This document shows, in pieces, positions 7,331 through 16,359 of a stretch of 53,764 nt of DNA. The DNA is taken from positions 1 to 53,764 of the forward strand of contig NZ_LMFB01000012.1 of NCBI RefSeq assembly GCF_001426685.1, in the 5' to 3' direction. A program made the position numbers and the translations under genes. Position 1 is the first letter of the stretch, and the number at the start of each line of letters is the position of its first letter. The stretch comes from Rhizobium sp. Root483D2 (GTDB taxonomy: Bacteria > Pseudomonadota > Alphaproteobacteria > Rhizobiales > Rhizobiaceae). The notes below the pieces were generated by a model that made no database searches, was not told where the DNA came from, and worked only from the letters and a program-made list of their open reading frames with translations.

Positions 7331-10300
7331 CAAAAGCGCACTTTGATCGAGCCCTTGAAGGAACGGCCCCAGCCCGGCGTGAAGGGAGCCACGTCAAAAT
7401 CCTCATCCAGCAGATTGTAGGCTGCCAGCTGTACCTCGAAGCGCTTGTCGAAGGGCTCCCAGGTCAGATTGCCATCGACGGTCCAGTAGCCATCCAGCTT
7501 GGTCTTCAACCCGGTATCGCGTTCTCCCACATAGTTTGCAGCGAGCATCACTTTGATATTGGCCGGATTGACCCAGGTGATTGCCACCTGCCCGGATGTT
7601 TCTGGAATGAAGGGCAGGTTGTCGCCGAAGGTGCGGCTCCGTGGATCGTCGTCCTCAGAGCTTGTCCGGGCAATCGTACCCGACAGTCCAAAGCCGTGGC
7701 CCAGAGCAAGGTTTGCGGTCAGGCTCGCCCGATCGACATGGCCCTCGTTCGTCTGAAACGTTTCCAGCGGGGAGCCTGAAAGAAAGGGAAGAAAGGATGT
7801 CTGCGGGAATGCAATGGCGACTTTTTGCAGGTCCTGATGCTGAAAATCGACGGCGGTGAAAAAGCGATCGGACCATTCGGCATCCCAGCGAAAGGCAAAG
7901 GTATCGGCGCGGCCGTCGATCCCGATCCCGTAAGCGTTCGGCTGTATCCCGGCAACGCCGATCGGCGACAAGGTCGGCGTGCTGAAATCGTAGCTGTTGC
8001 GCATGAAGGCAGCCCGCAGCCAATGCCCCTCTATCGGCGTCCAGGCCAAACCGGCGCGTGGTTCCAGGCGGTGGACGTCAAGATTGTCCCCATCGATATA
8101 GGTTCCGAAAACAGCATATTCCGCTCGCAGCTTGTCGTTGATATCGTGCAGGACATCGACATAGGCTTTCGCAACATCGTAACGCCCCTCCAGCGGATCA
8201 GACAGCGGAATGCCATTGATTTCCTGGTGGGAATAGGCATCGACCCAGCCGCCTTCCAGGCCATACCGCCAGGTGATGTCATCATAGCCGATACTGTGGT
8301 TGATCGCCCCGATATAGGTTTTCTGCTTGCTCGTCTCGGTAGGAGACAGGTCGATCACGCCATTTCCGGCAACATACCCGGTATCCGCCCGCTCGTCGGA
8401 ATAAAACAGCGCCGCATTGATGATATTGCGATGTTCGATCGTGTGGCTCCAGCCGATCCCTGCCGCCGTTGTTTTTGATCCGTCGTCGCGGTCAATGAAA
8501 AACGGTGTCGAGGTTTGGGGAAGCAGTGCCATGTTCTGCAAAAAACCGGTCGTCAGATGATTGACATAGAGCACGACGCGATCGTCCGGCGTCGGCGTCG
8601 CGGTGATGTAGCCATTGGCCGAGACGATCTTCGCATTGCCGTCGTAATCTCCGAAAGCATCGGCAAAGCGGCCGGAGAACGGCGTCGTCTCCCATTGCGC
8701 GTTGATATTGTAGCTGACCGGAAAGAGTGAATTGGCGTAGCCTTGAACCTGTCCTTCCGCCAGCCAGTCCGTATCGCCGCCGCTGGTGTTGAAGCCGGTG
8801 CCCAGCGAAGCCTCGATGAAGGGCGATCGTACCAGGCTCACCTTGCGCTCGCTGCTTGCGAGCATATGCGGATCGAGCATCAATCCCTGTATGAACGAGG
8901 AATAGCTTCTGCCGTTTTGCACGTAATCCGTCGTGTTGCCGCCATAGGCATAGGTGGTAGCGAAGGGATTGACGCTGCCATGTACGAACTGGTCGAGATA
9001 GGAGGTGCCGGAAAAGGGATCAAAGACCACATCGCCGTAATATTGCCCCCAGGCATCGAGCCCCTGCAGGCGGAACGCATCGTTGAGGACGGAGCCGGCA
9101 CTCTGGTTGGCGCTGAAGGATTTGTAATCACCGCCCCGGGCGCGGCCCAATCTCAAAAACGCCTGCGCATTCTTGATGGCCCCGTCCGCATCATAGTCGT
9201 CGATCGCGATCGATGTCCGGGCGGACGCAATGACCGGGTCGTTTGGATCCAGGCGCTCGGCATTGTCGAGTGCCTGTGCCGCCGGTATCCGGTCGCCCTT
9301 TTCATAATGTGCTGCGGCCAGCAGAAGCTGCGCCTGGGAATAGCCAGGATTGGCAGTCGAACCGGCCAGCAGGTCCTCGACGGCCTTGTCCATTTCGCCG
9401 CGCTGCAGATAGTACTGGCCGCGGGCAATGAGCGCGATGTCGAAGGATGGATCGACCCGCAAGGCCTCATCGATCTCCCGCTTGGCTTCCGCCATGCGCA
9501 TCTCGATCAGATATTGGATGGCGAGATTGGCATGGCCGACAGGATCGAGCGGATCGAGTTCGATCGCTTTCTTGAAGGCAGCCTCCGCCTCGCGATTGGC
9601 ATCCCGGTCCCCCTCGGCAAGGCCGATCAGATTCCAGATACTGCTCGACCCCGGTGCCGTTTTCAGTGCGCGATCGAGATCCTCGAGCGCTCCCTGCCGG
9701 TCTTTCAGGATATAGAGCTTGTAGCTCGCGCGCGCTTCCAGCCCGGTCGGATCGTTGGGATCGATCGCCAGAGCCTGCTCAAATCCATCGACGACCTCTT
9801 TTTCGTCGGCCAGCAAAATACCGATCAGCGAGCGAAATCCCGGCAAGGTCGGGTCGCCGGGCGTTGCCTGCTGGCTTTGCTTGATCAAGGCAAGCGCCGT
9901 CGGGATGTCCTGGCGAAAACCGGCGGTCCAGGCCTTTGCCATGGCGGCATAGCTGCTGTTTGCCACCACCGGCGGATTTTCGGCATGGTTGGGATCGGCA
10001 AGAGACCGGGCAAAATAGCCGCCATAGGCAGCGATGGCGCCGCGCTTGGCATCAAGACCGGGTCTGGCCCTTTCAAACAGTTTGGCGGCATCCGCGTAGC
10101 GGTTTTCCGATCCGGCAATCAAGGCGTCGATCAGGTCGGCGCGCGCAGACCTTGAGCCCTGCAGGCCTTTCGCCCGAGCTTTGCTGAGTGCGGCCAGCGC
10201 TTTTTCCTTGCCATTCAGCGCCAGATAAATCTCCGACAGGCTCAGCCAGTCTTCGGTTGAACGGCGGCTCGCCTCTTCCGCCTCGATGCGGCTCCGCTCC

Positions 10301-10965
10301 TTGCGCATCTGCGGCACGATCAATGGCGTTGCCGGCATCCACTGGAAGGCGCTCCTCAGCGACAGGTTGAACAGCATCTGTTCCCTGTCCTTCGGCTTGG
10401 CGATGATGATCTTCGAGGGCGCCTGGCCGATCGCAGCCACCGCCGCTTCGCCCTGGGCGACACGAACGCTTCCCTGAGCATTGCTGAGTTCGACCAGACC
10501 TTCCAGCACGATCACCGACGTCTTGCCATCGGCACCGACGGTCATGGTCCAGTCCGTGCCACGGATGGCGGCCGCTGCGGCCGGCGTATCGATCACGACA
10601 CCGCTTCCGCCGCGCTCGGCACGGGCCCAAATGGTGCCCGATTGCAGCTCCAGCCCGGCATCGCCGCTACCGCCCATCCGCTTGACCAACAGCGACGTGT
10701 TGCGGCCAAGCCGGACCTGGGTCCGGTCGGAAAAGAGAACGGCAAGCTGGCCGGTGGCATTGGTGCGCAGCACGTCGCCGCTCAAAAGGTCCTGCTGCAG
10801 ATCGACATAACGCCAGCCGGAAATATCGACGAAGCGCACTTCCTCGCCGGATTTGCGGGCAATGACTGATCCGGCGGCGGGAGAAGGACGCGGCAAAGGG
10901 TCGGCCTGCGCTGACGTCGCGAAGCTGAGCGCTCCCAAGGCTATACCCATAGATGCATATTTCAT
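7330..10965 (-). CDS. FecR-domain / TPR / outer-membrane beta-barrel fusion protein (1211 aa)
   Basis: The protein starts with a Sec signal peptide (MKYASMGIALGALSFATSAQ, cleavage after the following Ala), which decides the start at 10965; GGGGA lies upstream. Residues about 40-150 form a FecR domain (SGDVLRTNATGQLAVLFSD, GRNTSLLV, ATPAAAAAIRG-like, DWTMTVG). Residues about 200-640 contain many TPR units (NLIGLAEGD, ALRVDPSFDIALIARGQY). The last 500 or so residues alternate polar and aromatic residues like an outer-membrane barrel, and the chain ends in KGSIKVRF with a terminal Phe, the usual BAM recognition signal. It is coupled to the CHASE2 cyclase. I infer an outer-membrane component that passes a periplasmic signal to the CHASE2 domain. 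Ligand unknown. Confidence 0.82.
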   Translation of the reverse strand: MKYASMGIALGALSFATSAQADPLPRPSPAAGSVIARKSGEEVRFVDISGWRYVDLQQDLLSGDVLRTNATGQLAVLFSDRTQVRLGRNTSLLVKRMGGSGDAGLELQSGTIWARAERGGSGVVIDTPAAAAAIRGTDWTMTVGADGKTSVIVLEGLVELSNAQGSVRVAQGEAAVAAIGQAPSKIIIAKPKDREQMLFNLSLRSAFQWMPATPLIVPQMRKERSRIEAEEASRRSTEDWLSLSEIYLALNGKEKALAALSKARAKGLQGSRSARADLIDALIAGSENRYADAAKLFERARPGLDAKRGAIAAYGGYFARSLADPNHAENPPVVANSSYAAMAKAWTAGFRQDIPTALALIKQSQQATPGDPTLPGFRSLIGILLADEKEVVDGFEQALAIDPNDPTGLEARASYKLYILKDRQGALEDLDRALKTAPGSSSIWNLIGLAEGDRDANREAEAAFKKAIELDPLDPVGHANLAIQYLIEMRMAEAKREIDEALRVDPSFDIALIARGQYYLQRGEMDKAVEDLLAGSTANPGYSQAQLLLAAAHYEKGDRIPAAQALDNAERLDPNDPVIASARTSIAIDDYDADGAIKNAQAFLRLGRARGGDYKSFSANQSAGSVLNDAFRLQGLDAWGQYYGDVVFDPFSGTSYLDQFVHGSVNPFATTYAYGGNTTDYVQNGRSYSSFIQGLMLDPHMLASSERKVSLVRSPFIEASLGTGFNTSGGDTDWLAEGQVQGYANSLFPVSYNINAQWETTPFSGRFADAFGDYDGNAKIVSANGYITATPTPDDRVVLYVNHLTTGFLQNMALLPQTSTPFFIDRDDGSKTTAAGIGWSHTIEHRNIINAALFYSDERADTGYVAGNGVIDLSPTETSKQKTYIGAINHSIGYDDITWRYGLEGGWVDAYSHQEINGIPLSDPLEGRYDVAKAYVDVLHDINDKLRAEYAVFGTYIDGDNLDVHRLEPRAGLAWTPIEGHWLRAAFMRNSYDFSTPTLSPIGVAGIQPNAYGIGIDGRADTFAFRWDAEWSDRFFTAVDFQHQDLQKVAIAFPQTSFLPFLSGSPLETFQTNEGHVDRASLTANLALGHGFGLSGTIARTSSEDDDPRSRTFGDNLPFIPETSGQVAITWVNPANIKVMLAANYVGERDTGLKTKLDGYWTVDGNLTWEPFDKRFEVQLAAYNLLDEDFDVAPFTPGWGRSFKGSIKVRF

Positions 10966-11391
10966 GCAGTTTCCCCAAAATGCACGGATCATCACTGAAT
11001 TTGAGCATTGCAAAAGTCAAGTGGAACGACGGCGATGTTTATTCTTTGGGTGGCAAATGTAGAAATAAAGAAACACATTGAAATACTAGAGGTTGTTCCC
11101 AGGGTTACGTGGGAAGTGTGGTTGCATCTGTGTAATCTGCAATTTGGGCATGTGAAATAGTCAAGAAGCCCTTGGCGCAACGCGCCGCGCGCATGTCGGC
11201 CTCAACCTTTCCATGCCTTCGGCGCCCCAAAACCCCTATGGGATTTTTATATTTCTCTTACCCGCCCCGTCTCGAACGCTAATGCGGTTCGGCAGCATAG
11301 TCGGCGTGGAATTCAGGCCCCGGATCATGTGTCGTGCAGGATCAAGCGGGGCCTCTTTCGCGTCGCAGCCCTGCTTGGAAGAGGAGGGAAG
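10966..11391. other. Divergent intergenic region between FecR-barrel gene and kdp operon
   Basis: About 425 bp separate the two divergent transcription units. A CTTGAC-type -35 hexamer on the minus strand at 11016-11021 probably belongs to the FecR-barrel gene, though its -10 is weak. The T-rich KdpE-box-like stretch at 11244-11270 lies closer to the kdp side. I see no gene or RNA in the rest. Confidence 0.5.
11244..11270 (+). promoter_or_regulatory. Putative KdpE-binding T-rich site
   Basis: TTTTTATATTTCTCTTAC (11244-11261) followed by CCGCCCCG resembles the T-rich KdpE target upstream of E. coli kdpFABC, which has TTTATA, a T tract, TTACA and then a C-rich run. It lies about 150 bp upstream of the first kdp small ORF and the KdpDE system is encoded at the end of the same operon. 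Confidence 0.55.
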
Positions 11392-11424
11392 ATGAAATTC
11401 AACAAAAGGAGCCTGGATCGATGA
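11392..11424 (+). CDS. Possible 10-codon leader ORF before kdp
   Basis: ATG at 11392 is preceded by GAGGAGGGAAG and opens a 10-codon ORF (MKFNKRSLDR) whose TGA overlaps the ATGATG start of the next small ORF. It spans that ORF's own Shine-Dalgarno, as would be expected for a translational leader. Whether it is translated cannot be told from sequence alone. Confidence 0.25.
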   Translation: MKFNKRSLDR

Positions 11425-11504
11425 TGGATATTGTCTTGATCGGGATCGGCGTTTTGTTTTTCGCGCTGTCGTTTGCCTATACGCGGGCCTGCGACCGTCT
11501 CTAG
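11421..11504 (+). CDS. 27-aa KdpF-like small membrane protein
   Basis: One hydrophobic helix (about residues 4-20) ending in AYTRACDRL. I recall similar short proteins of the form DIVLLAIGxxFFALSxxYxxACDRL upstream of kdpF in many proteobacteria. AAAGGAG lies 10 nt upstream of 11421 (13 nt before the second ATG at 11424). It ends 17 bp before kdpF. Probably part of, or a stabiliser of, the Kdp complex; function not established as far as I know. Confidence 0.65.
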   Translation: MMDIVLIGIGVLFFALSFAYTRACDRL

Positions 11505-11521
11505 TTCGAAGGATTACGAGA

Positions 11522-11611
11522 ATGCTTGTCGATTATGTGCTCGGAGCCGGCGTGACCGTGTTTCTCCTCGCCTATCTGACCTACGCCCTCATTCGCCCTG
11601 AGCGCTTCTAA
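11522..11611 (+). CDS. kdpF: KdpF, small subunit of the potassium-transporting ATPase (29 aa)
   Basis: Single membrane helix ending in YALIRPERF, the conserved KdpF tail. KdpF is a hydrophobic peptide that stabilises the KdpFABC complex in the inner membrane. The ORF lies directly before kdpA (27 bp gap) as expected for the operon order kdpF-A-B-C-D-E. Confidence 0.88.
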   Translation: MLVDYVLGAGVTVFLLAYLTYALIRPERF

Positions 11612-11638
11612 CAACGCCAGGTTCGGAAAGTTATTGCC

Positions 11639-13342
11639 ATGACACTCAACGGATGGATCCAGATCCTCATCTTCTGCGGGATCGTCATTTTACTCGTCAA
11701 ACCGCTCGGCGCCTATATGACGCGCGTTTTCGGCGGTGAGCGCACCCTGCTGTCGCCGCTTCTTGTGCCGGTCGAGCGCGGCCTCTACCGGCTGTCGGGC
11801 ACCAGCGAGCAGGAAGAGCAGCATTGGTCGAGCTATGTCTTCGCCATGCTCCTCTTCAATCTCGCAGGCTTTGTCATTCTCTATGCGCTGCAGCGGTTTC
11901 AGGGCGTCCTGCCGTTCAATCCCGCCGGGATGACGGCTGTCGGACCCGAGCTTTCGTTCAACACGGCCACCAGCTTCGTCGCCAACACCAACTGGCAGAA
12001 CTATGGTGGCGAAAGCACCATGTCCTATCTCGTGCAGATGGCCGGTCTGACGGTGCAGAATTTTGCGTCCGCCGCAACCGGCATGGCCATCGCCGTAGCG
12101 CTCATTCGCGGTTTCGCGCGCGCATCGGGCAAGTCTATCGGCAATTTCTGGGTCGATATGACCCGTGCAACGCTCTATATCCTCCTGCCGCTCTGCATTC
12201 TCCTGACGCTCGCCTATGTGTATCTCGGCGTGCCGCAGACACTTGGTGCCTATGTAACGGCAACCACGATCGAAGGTGCGCAGCAGACCATTGCGCTTGG
12301 CCCGGTTGCCTCGCAATTGGCGATCAAGATGCTCGGCACCAATGGCGGCGGGTTTTTCAATGCCAATTCCGCGCATCCGTTTGAAAATCCGGACGCGATC
12401 TCCAACCTCATCCAGATGGTGACGATCTTTGCCATCGGTGCCGGTTTCACCAACGTGTTTGGCCGCATGGTCGGCAACCAGCGCCAGGGCTGGGCGATCT
12501 TCGCCACGATGGGCGTGCTGTTCCTGGCCGGCGTAACGGTGACCTACTGGGCGGAAGCGGCAGGCAACCCGCTCGTCCATGCCATCGGCCTCGACGGCGG
12601 CAATATGGAAGGCAAGGAAGTCCGCTTCGGCATTGTCCTGTCGTCATTGTTTGCCGTCGTGACGACGGCCGCCTCCTGCGGCGCCGTCAATGCCATGCAC
12701 GGTTCCTTCACGGCCTTGGGCGGCCTCATCCCGCTGATCAACATGGAGCTGGGCGAAGTCATTGTCGGCGGTGTCGGCGCCGGTTTCTATGGCATCCTGA
12801 TGTTCGTCATCCTCACCGTCTTCGTCGCCGGCCTGATGGTTGGCCGCACGCCGGAATATCTCGGCAAGAAGATCGAGGCCAAGGAAGTCAAGATGGCTGT
12901 TCTCGCCATCCTCATCCTGCCCGCCACCATGCTCGGCTTCACCGCCGTCGCCGTCCTCTTGCCCACTGGCGTGGCTTCGATTGGAAATCCCGGGCCGCAC
13001 GGCTTTTCGGAAATCCTCTATGCCTATACGTCGGCTGCCGCCAACAACGGCTCTGCCTTCGGCGGCCTCACCGGCAATACGCCCTGGTACAATATCACGC
13101 TGGGTATCGCCATGCTGATGGGCCGGTTCCTGGTGATCATCCCCGCGCTTGCCATTGCCGGTTCGCTGGTGATGAAAAAGACGGTGCCGGCTTCGGCAGG
13201 AACGTTTCCGACCCATGGTCCGCTCTTCGTTGGCCTTCTGTGCGGCGTCATCCTGATCGTCGGCGGTCTCACCTTCTTCCCGGCGCTGGCGCTCGGACCG
13301 ATTGTCGAGCACCTGGCAATGATCTCCGGCCAGACCTTTTAA
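11639..13342 (+). CDS. kdpA: KdpA, potassium channel-like subunit of the Kdp ATPase (567 aa)
   Basis: KdpA is the inner-membrane subunit that selects and binds potassium in the high-affinity KdpFABC pump. The sequence shows about ten membrane helices and the conserved filter-region segments, including [17 protein letters not shown] (about residues 105-121) and [19 protein letters not shown] (about 234-252), plus [10 protein letters not shown] near residue 470. Length is as expected. It follows kdpF and is separated from kdpB by a 222-bp gap that holds a further small ORF. Confidence 0.97.
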   Translation: MTLNGWIQILIFCGIVILLVKPLGAYMTRVFGGERTLLSPLLVPVERGLYRLSGTSEQEEQHWSSYVFAMLLFNLAGFVILYALQRFQGVLPFNPAGMTAVGPELSFNTATSFVANTNWQNYGGESTMSYLVQMAGLTVQNFASAATGMAIAVALIRGFARASGKSIGNFWVDMTRATLYILLPLCILLTLAYVYLGVPQTLGAYVTATTIEGAQQTIALGPVASQLAIKMLGTNGGGFFNANSAHPFENPDAISNLIQMVTIFAIGAGFTNVFGRMVGNQRQGWAIFATMGVLFLAGVTVTYWAEAAGNPLVHAIGLDGGNMEGKEVRFGIVLSSLFAVVTTAASCGAVNAMHGSFTALGGLIPLINMELGEVIVGGVGAGFYGILMFVILTVFVAGLMVGRTPEYLGKKIEAKEVKMAVLAILILPATMLGFTAVAVLLPTGVASIGNPGPHGFSEILYAYTSAAANNGSAFGGLTGNTPWYNITLGIAMLMGRFLVIIPALAIAGSLVMKKTVPASAGTFPTHGPLFVGLLCGVILIVGGLTFFPALALGPIVEHLAMISGQTF

Positions 13343-13351
13343 GGTGCCGCC

Positions 13352-13519
13352 ATGAACCGCTTGTTCCAGCAGAAGTTCAAAAGGCTCCTCAATCCTCGTG
13401 ACGGTGATCCGCCGCGAGCAGCCGCCCCGCAGGCAACCAGCATCATTATCGCCTTCATGCTGGTCCTGCTGGTACTCGGCGGTCTTGCCCACGCTTTTAC
13501 CGAATTGTTCCACGGCTGA
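13352..13519 (+). CDS. 55-aa single-pass membrane protein between kdpA and kdpB
   Basis: ATG at 13352 lies 9 bp after the kdpA stop with AAGGTG 6 nt upstream, so it is well placed for translation. The N-terminal half is basic (FQQKFKRLL) with a Pro/Ala linker; residues about 29-48 (SIIIAFMLVLLVLGGLAHAF) form one membrane helix; it ends in TELFHG. It is not one of the classical Kdp subunits and I do not recognise a named family. Its codon choice (CTG, CTC, GCC) matches its neighbours. It may be an extra Kdp subunit or regulator; this is inference from position. Confidence 0.65.
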   Translation: MNRLFQQKFKRLLNPRDGDPPRAAAPQATSIIIAFMLVLLVLGGLAHAFTELFHG

Positions 13520-13564
13520 CGCGGTCGCCGTGATGTCACACACACATGAAACTGGAGTTCTCTG

Positions 13565-15622
13565 ATGAGCCAGTCCAAATCTGCGAGCCTGATGGACTCT
13601 CGCATCCTCATTCCGGCGATCGGTTCGGCTTTCGTCAAGCTTGATCCGCGCACGCTGGCCCGCAACCCGGTTATGTTCGTCGTTGCCGTCGTCTCGACGC
13701 TGACCACCGTCCTCTTCCTTCGCGATCTCGCGACCGGCGGCGAGGGTCTCGGCTTTTCGCTGCAGCTCAATATCTGGCTGTGGTTCACGGTGCTCTTTGC
13801 CAATTTCGCCGAAGCCGTCGCCGAAGGCCGGGGCAAGGCGCAGGCGGAATCGCTGCGCAAGACCCGCACCGAAACCCAGGCCAAGCTTTTGAGCGGAACC
13901 GATCTGAAAAGCTTCAAGATGGTCTCCGGTACAAGCCTCAAGGTCGGTGATGTCGTCCTTGTCGAAGCCGGCGATATCATTCCCTCCGATGGCGAAGTCA
14001 TCGAAGGGGTCGCCTCCGTCAACGAAGCGGCGATCACCGGCGAATCCGCGCCCGTCATCCGTGAATCCGGCGGCGACCGTTCCGCCGTCACCGGCGGCAC
14101 GCAGGTCCTGTCCGACTGGATCCGGGTGCGCATCAGTGCTGCTGCCGGCTCCACCTTCATCGACCGCATGATTGCGCTGGTCGAGGGTGCCGAACGCCAG
14201 AAAACGCCGAACGAGATCGCGCTCAACATTCTCCTTGCCGGCATGACCCTGATCTTCGTTCTGGCCGTGGTGACGATCCCAAGCTTTGCCACCTATGCCG
14301 GCGGTTCCATTCCGGTGATCGTGCTTGTCGCCCTGTTCGTGACCCTGATCCCGACGACGATCGGCGCGCTGCTCTCGGCCATCGGTATTGCCGGCATGGA
14401 CCGTCTGGTGCGGTTCAATGTGCTCGCCATGTCCGGCCGTGCCGTCGAGGCCGCCGGCGATATCGATACGCTGCTGCTCGACAAGACCGGTACGATCACG
14501 CTCGGCAACCGCCAGGCCACAGAACTTCGCCCGGTCTCAGGCGTGTCGCAGCAGGACCTTGCCGATGCAGCCCAGCTGGCGTCGCTCGCCGACGAAACGC
14601 CGGAAGGCCGCTCCATCGTCGTGCTCGCCAAGGAGAAATACGGCATTCGCGCCCGTGATATGGCGCAGCTGCATGCGACCTTTGTGCCCTTCACCGCGCA
14701 GAGCCGCATGAGCGGTGTCGATATCGAGGGGTCGTCGATCCGCAAGGGCGCCGTCGATGCCGTGCTGAGCTATGTGAGCAGTCTGAACGCTGCGGGACGC
14801 CCCGAGACCGTCCGCGAAATCCAGGCGATAGCCGACGAGATCGCCAAATCCGGCGGCACGCCGCTGGCCGTTGCGCGCGATGGCCGCCTGATGGGCGTCG
14901 TCCACCTGAAGGATATCGTCAAGGGCGGTATCCGCGAGCGCTTTTCCGAACTGCGCCGCATGGGCATCCGCACGGTGATGATCACCGGCGACAACCCGAT
15001 GACGGCAGCCGCGATTGCGGCCGAAGCCGGCGTCGATGATTTCCTTGCCCAGGCAACGCCGGAAAACAAGCTGTCGCTGATCCGCGAGGAACAGGCCAAG
15101 GGCAAGCTTGTCGCCATGTGTGGCGACGGCACGAATGACGCGCCGGCGCTCGCCCAGGCCGATGTCGGCGTGGCGATGAACACCGGTACGGTCGCCGCCC
15201 GCGAAGCCGGCAACATGGTCGATCTGGATTCGGACCCGACCAAGCTGATCGAGATCGTCGAGATCGGCAAACAACTCTTGATGACCCGGGGCGCGCTGAC
15301 GACGTTTTCGATCGCCAATGATATCGCCAAGTATTTTGCCATCATCCCGGCCATGTTCCTGGCGTTCTATCCACGGCTCTCGGCGCTGAACATCATGGGC
15401 CTTGCCTCGCCGCAAAGCGCCATCCTGGCGGCAATCATCTTCAACGCGCTTGTCATCGTCGCGCTGATCCCGCTGTCGCTGAAGGGCGTTAAATACCGCG
15501 CCGTTGGTGCCGGTGCGCTGCTGTCGCGCAATCTGCTCATCTATGGCCTCGGCGGCGTCATCGTGCCCTTCATCGGCATCAAGGCCATCGATATGGCCAT
15601 CACAGCCCTTGGTCTCGTTTAA
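13565..15622 (+). CDS. kdpB: KdpB, P-type ATPase catalytic subunit (685 aa)
   Basis: P-type ATPase that drives potassium uptake through KdpA. Visible motifs: TGES in the actuator region ([10 protein letters not shown]), the phosphorylation site [10 protein letters not shown], the KGA nucleotide-binding motif ([10 protein letters not shown]), [10 protein letters not shown] and [19 protein letters not shown] in the P domain. The Ser-rich TGES-following region and length match the family. GGAG lies 7 nt before the ATG. It is followed after 12 bp by kdpC. Confidence 0.97.
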   Translation: MSQSKSASLMDSRILIPAIGSAFVKLDPRTLARNPVMFVVAVVSTLTTVLFLRDLATGGEGLGFSLQLNIWLWFTVLFANFAEAVAEGRGKAQAESLRKTRTETQAKLLSGTDLKSFKMVSGTSLKVGDVVLVEAGDIIPSDGEVIEGVASVNEAAITGESAPVIRESGGDRSAVTGGTQVLSDWIRVRISAAAGSTFIDRMIALVEGAERQKTPNEIALNILLAGMTLIFVLAVVTIPSFATYAGGSIPVIVLVALFVTLIPTTIGALLSAIGIAGMDRLVRFNVLAMSGRAVEAAGDIDTLLLDKTGTITLGNRQATELRPVSGVSQQDLADAAQLASLADETPEGRSIVVLAKEKYGIRARDMAQLHATFVPFTAQSRMSGVDIEGSSIRKGAVDAVLSYVSSLNAAGRPETVREIQAIADEIAKSGGTPLAVARDGRLMGVVHLKDIVKGGIRERFSELRRMGIRTVMITGDNPMTAAAIAAEAGVDDFLAQATPENKLSLIREEQAKGKLVAMCGDGTNDAPALAQADVGVAMNTGTVAAREAGNMVDLDSDPTKLIEIVEIGKQLLMTRGALTTFSIANDIAKYFAIIPAMFLAFYPRLSALNIMGLASPQSAILAAIIFNALVIVALIPLSLKGVKYRAVGAGALLSRNLLIYGLGGVIVPFIGIKAIDMAITALGLV

Positions 15623-15634
15623 AGGAATAGTCCC

Positions 15635-16198
15635 ATGCTGAAACAATTGCGGCCCGCGTTGGTCATGATCGTTGCCATCACCATCATCACCGGCCTTGCC
15701 TATCCGCTCGGCATGACCGGCATCGCCCAGGCTTTGTTCCCGCATCAGGCGGGTGGCAGCCTCGTCGAAAAGGACGGGACCGTTATCGGCTCCGCGCTGA
15801 TCGGTCAGGCCTTTACCGGCGAAACCTATTTCCATGGCCGCCCCTCCGCTGCCGGTGACGGCTATAACGCCGCTTCCTCCAGCGGTTCCAATCTCGGCCC
15901 GACCAACCCGAAGCTCCTCGACCGGATCAAGGCCGAAGCGGACGCATTGAAAGCCGCCAATCCCGGCGCTGCCGTGCCGATGGATCTGGTTACGGCCTCC
16001 GGCAGCGGTCTGGATCCGCACATCACGCCGGAAGCCGCCTATTTCCAGGTGCCGCGCGTTGCGAAGGCGCGTGGTCTGGATGAGGCCAAGGTCCGTGCGC
16101 TGGTCGATCAGGCCGTCGAGGCCCGCGAACTCGGTATACTCGGCGAGCCGGCGGTCAATGTCTTGGCGCTGAACATGGCCCTTGATAAAGCTGTCTAG
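15635..16198 (+). CDS. kdpC: KdpC, assembly and affinity subunit of the Kdp ATPase (187 aa)
   Basis: KdpC has one N-terminal membrane helix (about residues 7-27, [20 protein letters not shown]) and a periplasmic domain. Family blocks visible: [31 protein letters not shown] and [20 protein letters not shown], with the C-terminal [16 protein letters not shown] lies before the ATG and the gene sits 12 bp after kdpB, as in other Kdp operons. Confidence 0.96.
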   Translation: MLKQLRPALVMIVAITIITGLAYPLGMTGIAQALFPHQAGGSLVEKDGTVIGSALIGQAFTGETYFHGRPSAAGDGYNAASSSGSNLGPTNPKLLDRIKAEADALKAANPGAAVPMDLVTASGSGLDPHITPEAAYFQVPRVAKARGLDEAKVRALVDQAVEARELGILGEPAVNVLALNMALDKAV

Positions 16199-16260
16199 CC
16201 AGGTTTGCTGCCTGGCAGCGCCCTGCAATGCAGAGCTGCTGCGGGCTAATCTGATTGACG

Positions 16261-16331
16261 GCACAGGTCCCAAATCCTCTGGGCTTTTGGGACCTGTGCG
16301 CTATGGTCGAAAGCGGCATTATGCCGCTTTT
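16261..16331 (+). promoter_or_regulatory. Two hairpins between kdpC and kdpD
   Basis: First hairpin: perfect 14-bp arms GCACAGGTCCCAAA (16261-16274) and TTTGGGACCTGTGC (16286-16299) around an 11-nt loop. Second: arms AAAGCGGCAT (16310-16319) and ATGCCGCTTT (16321-16330), ending in a short TTTT run like a weak intrinsic terminator. They lie in the 161-bp gap before the kdpD start and may lower read-through from the pump genes into kdpDE or protect the upstream mRNA end. Confidence 0.6.
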
Positions 16332-16359
16332 CGGCATTGATAAGGAAAGACGAACGCGC

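Noticed and set aside
14537..16273. Long open frame antisense to kdpB and kdpC.
   Set aside because: Shadow frame; the plus-strand genes carry all expected catalytic motifs.
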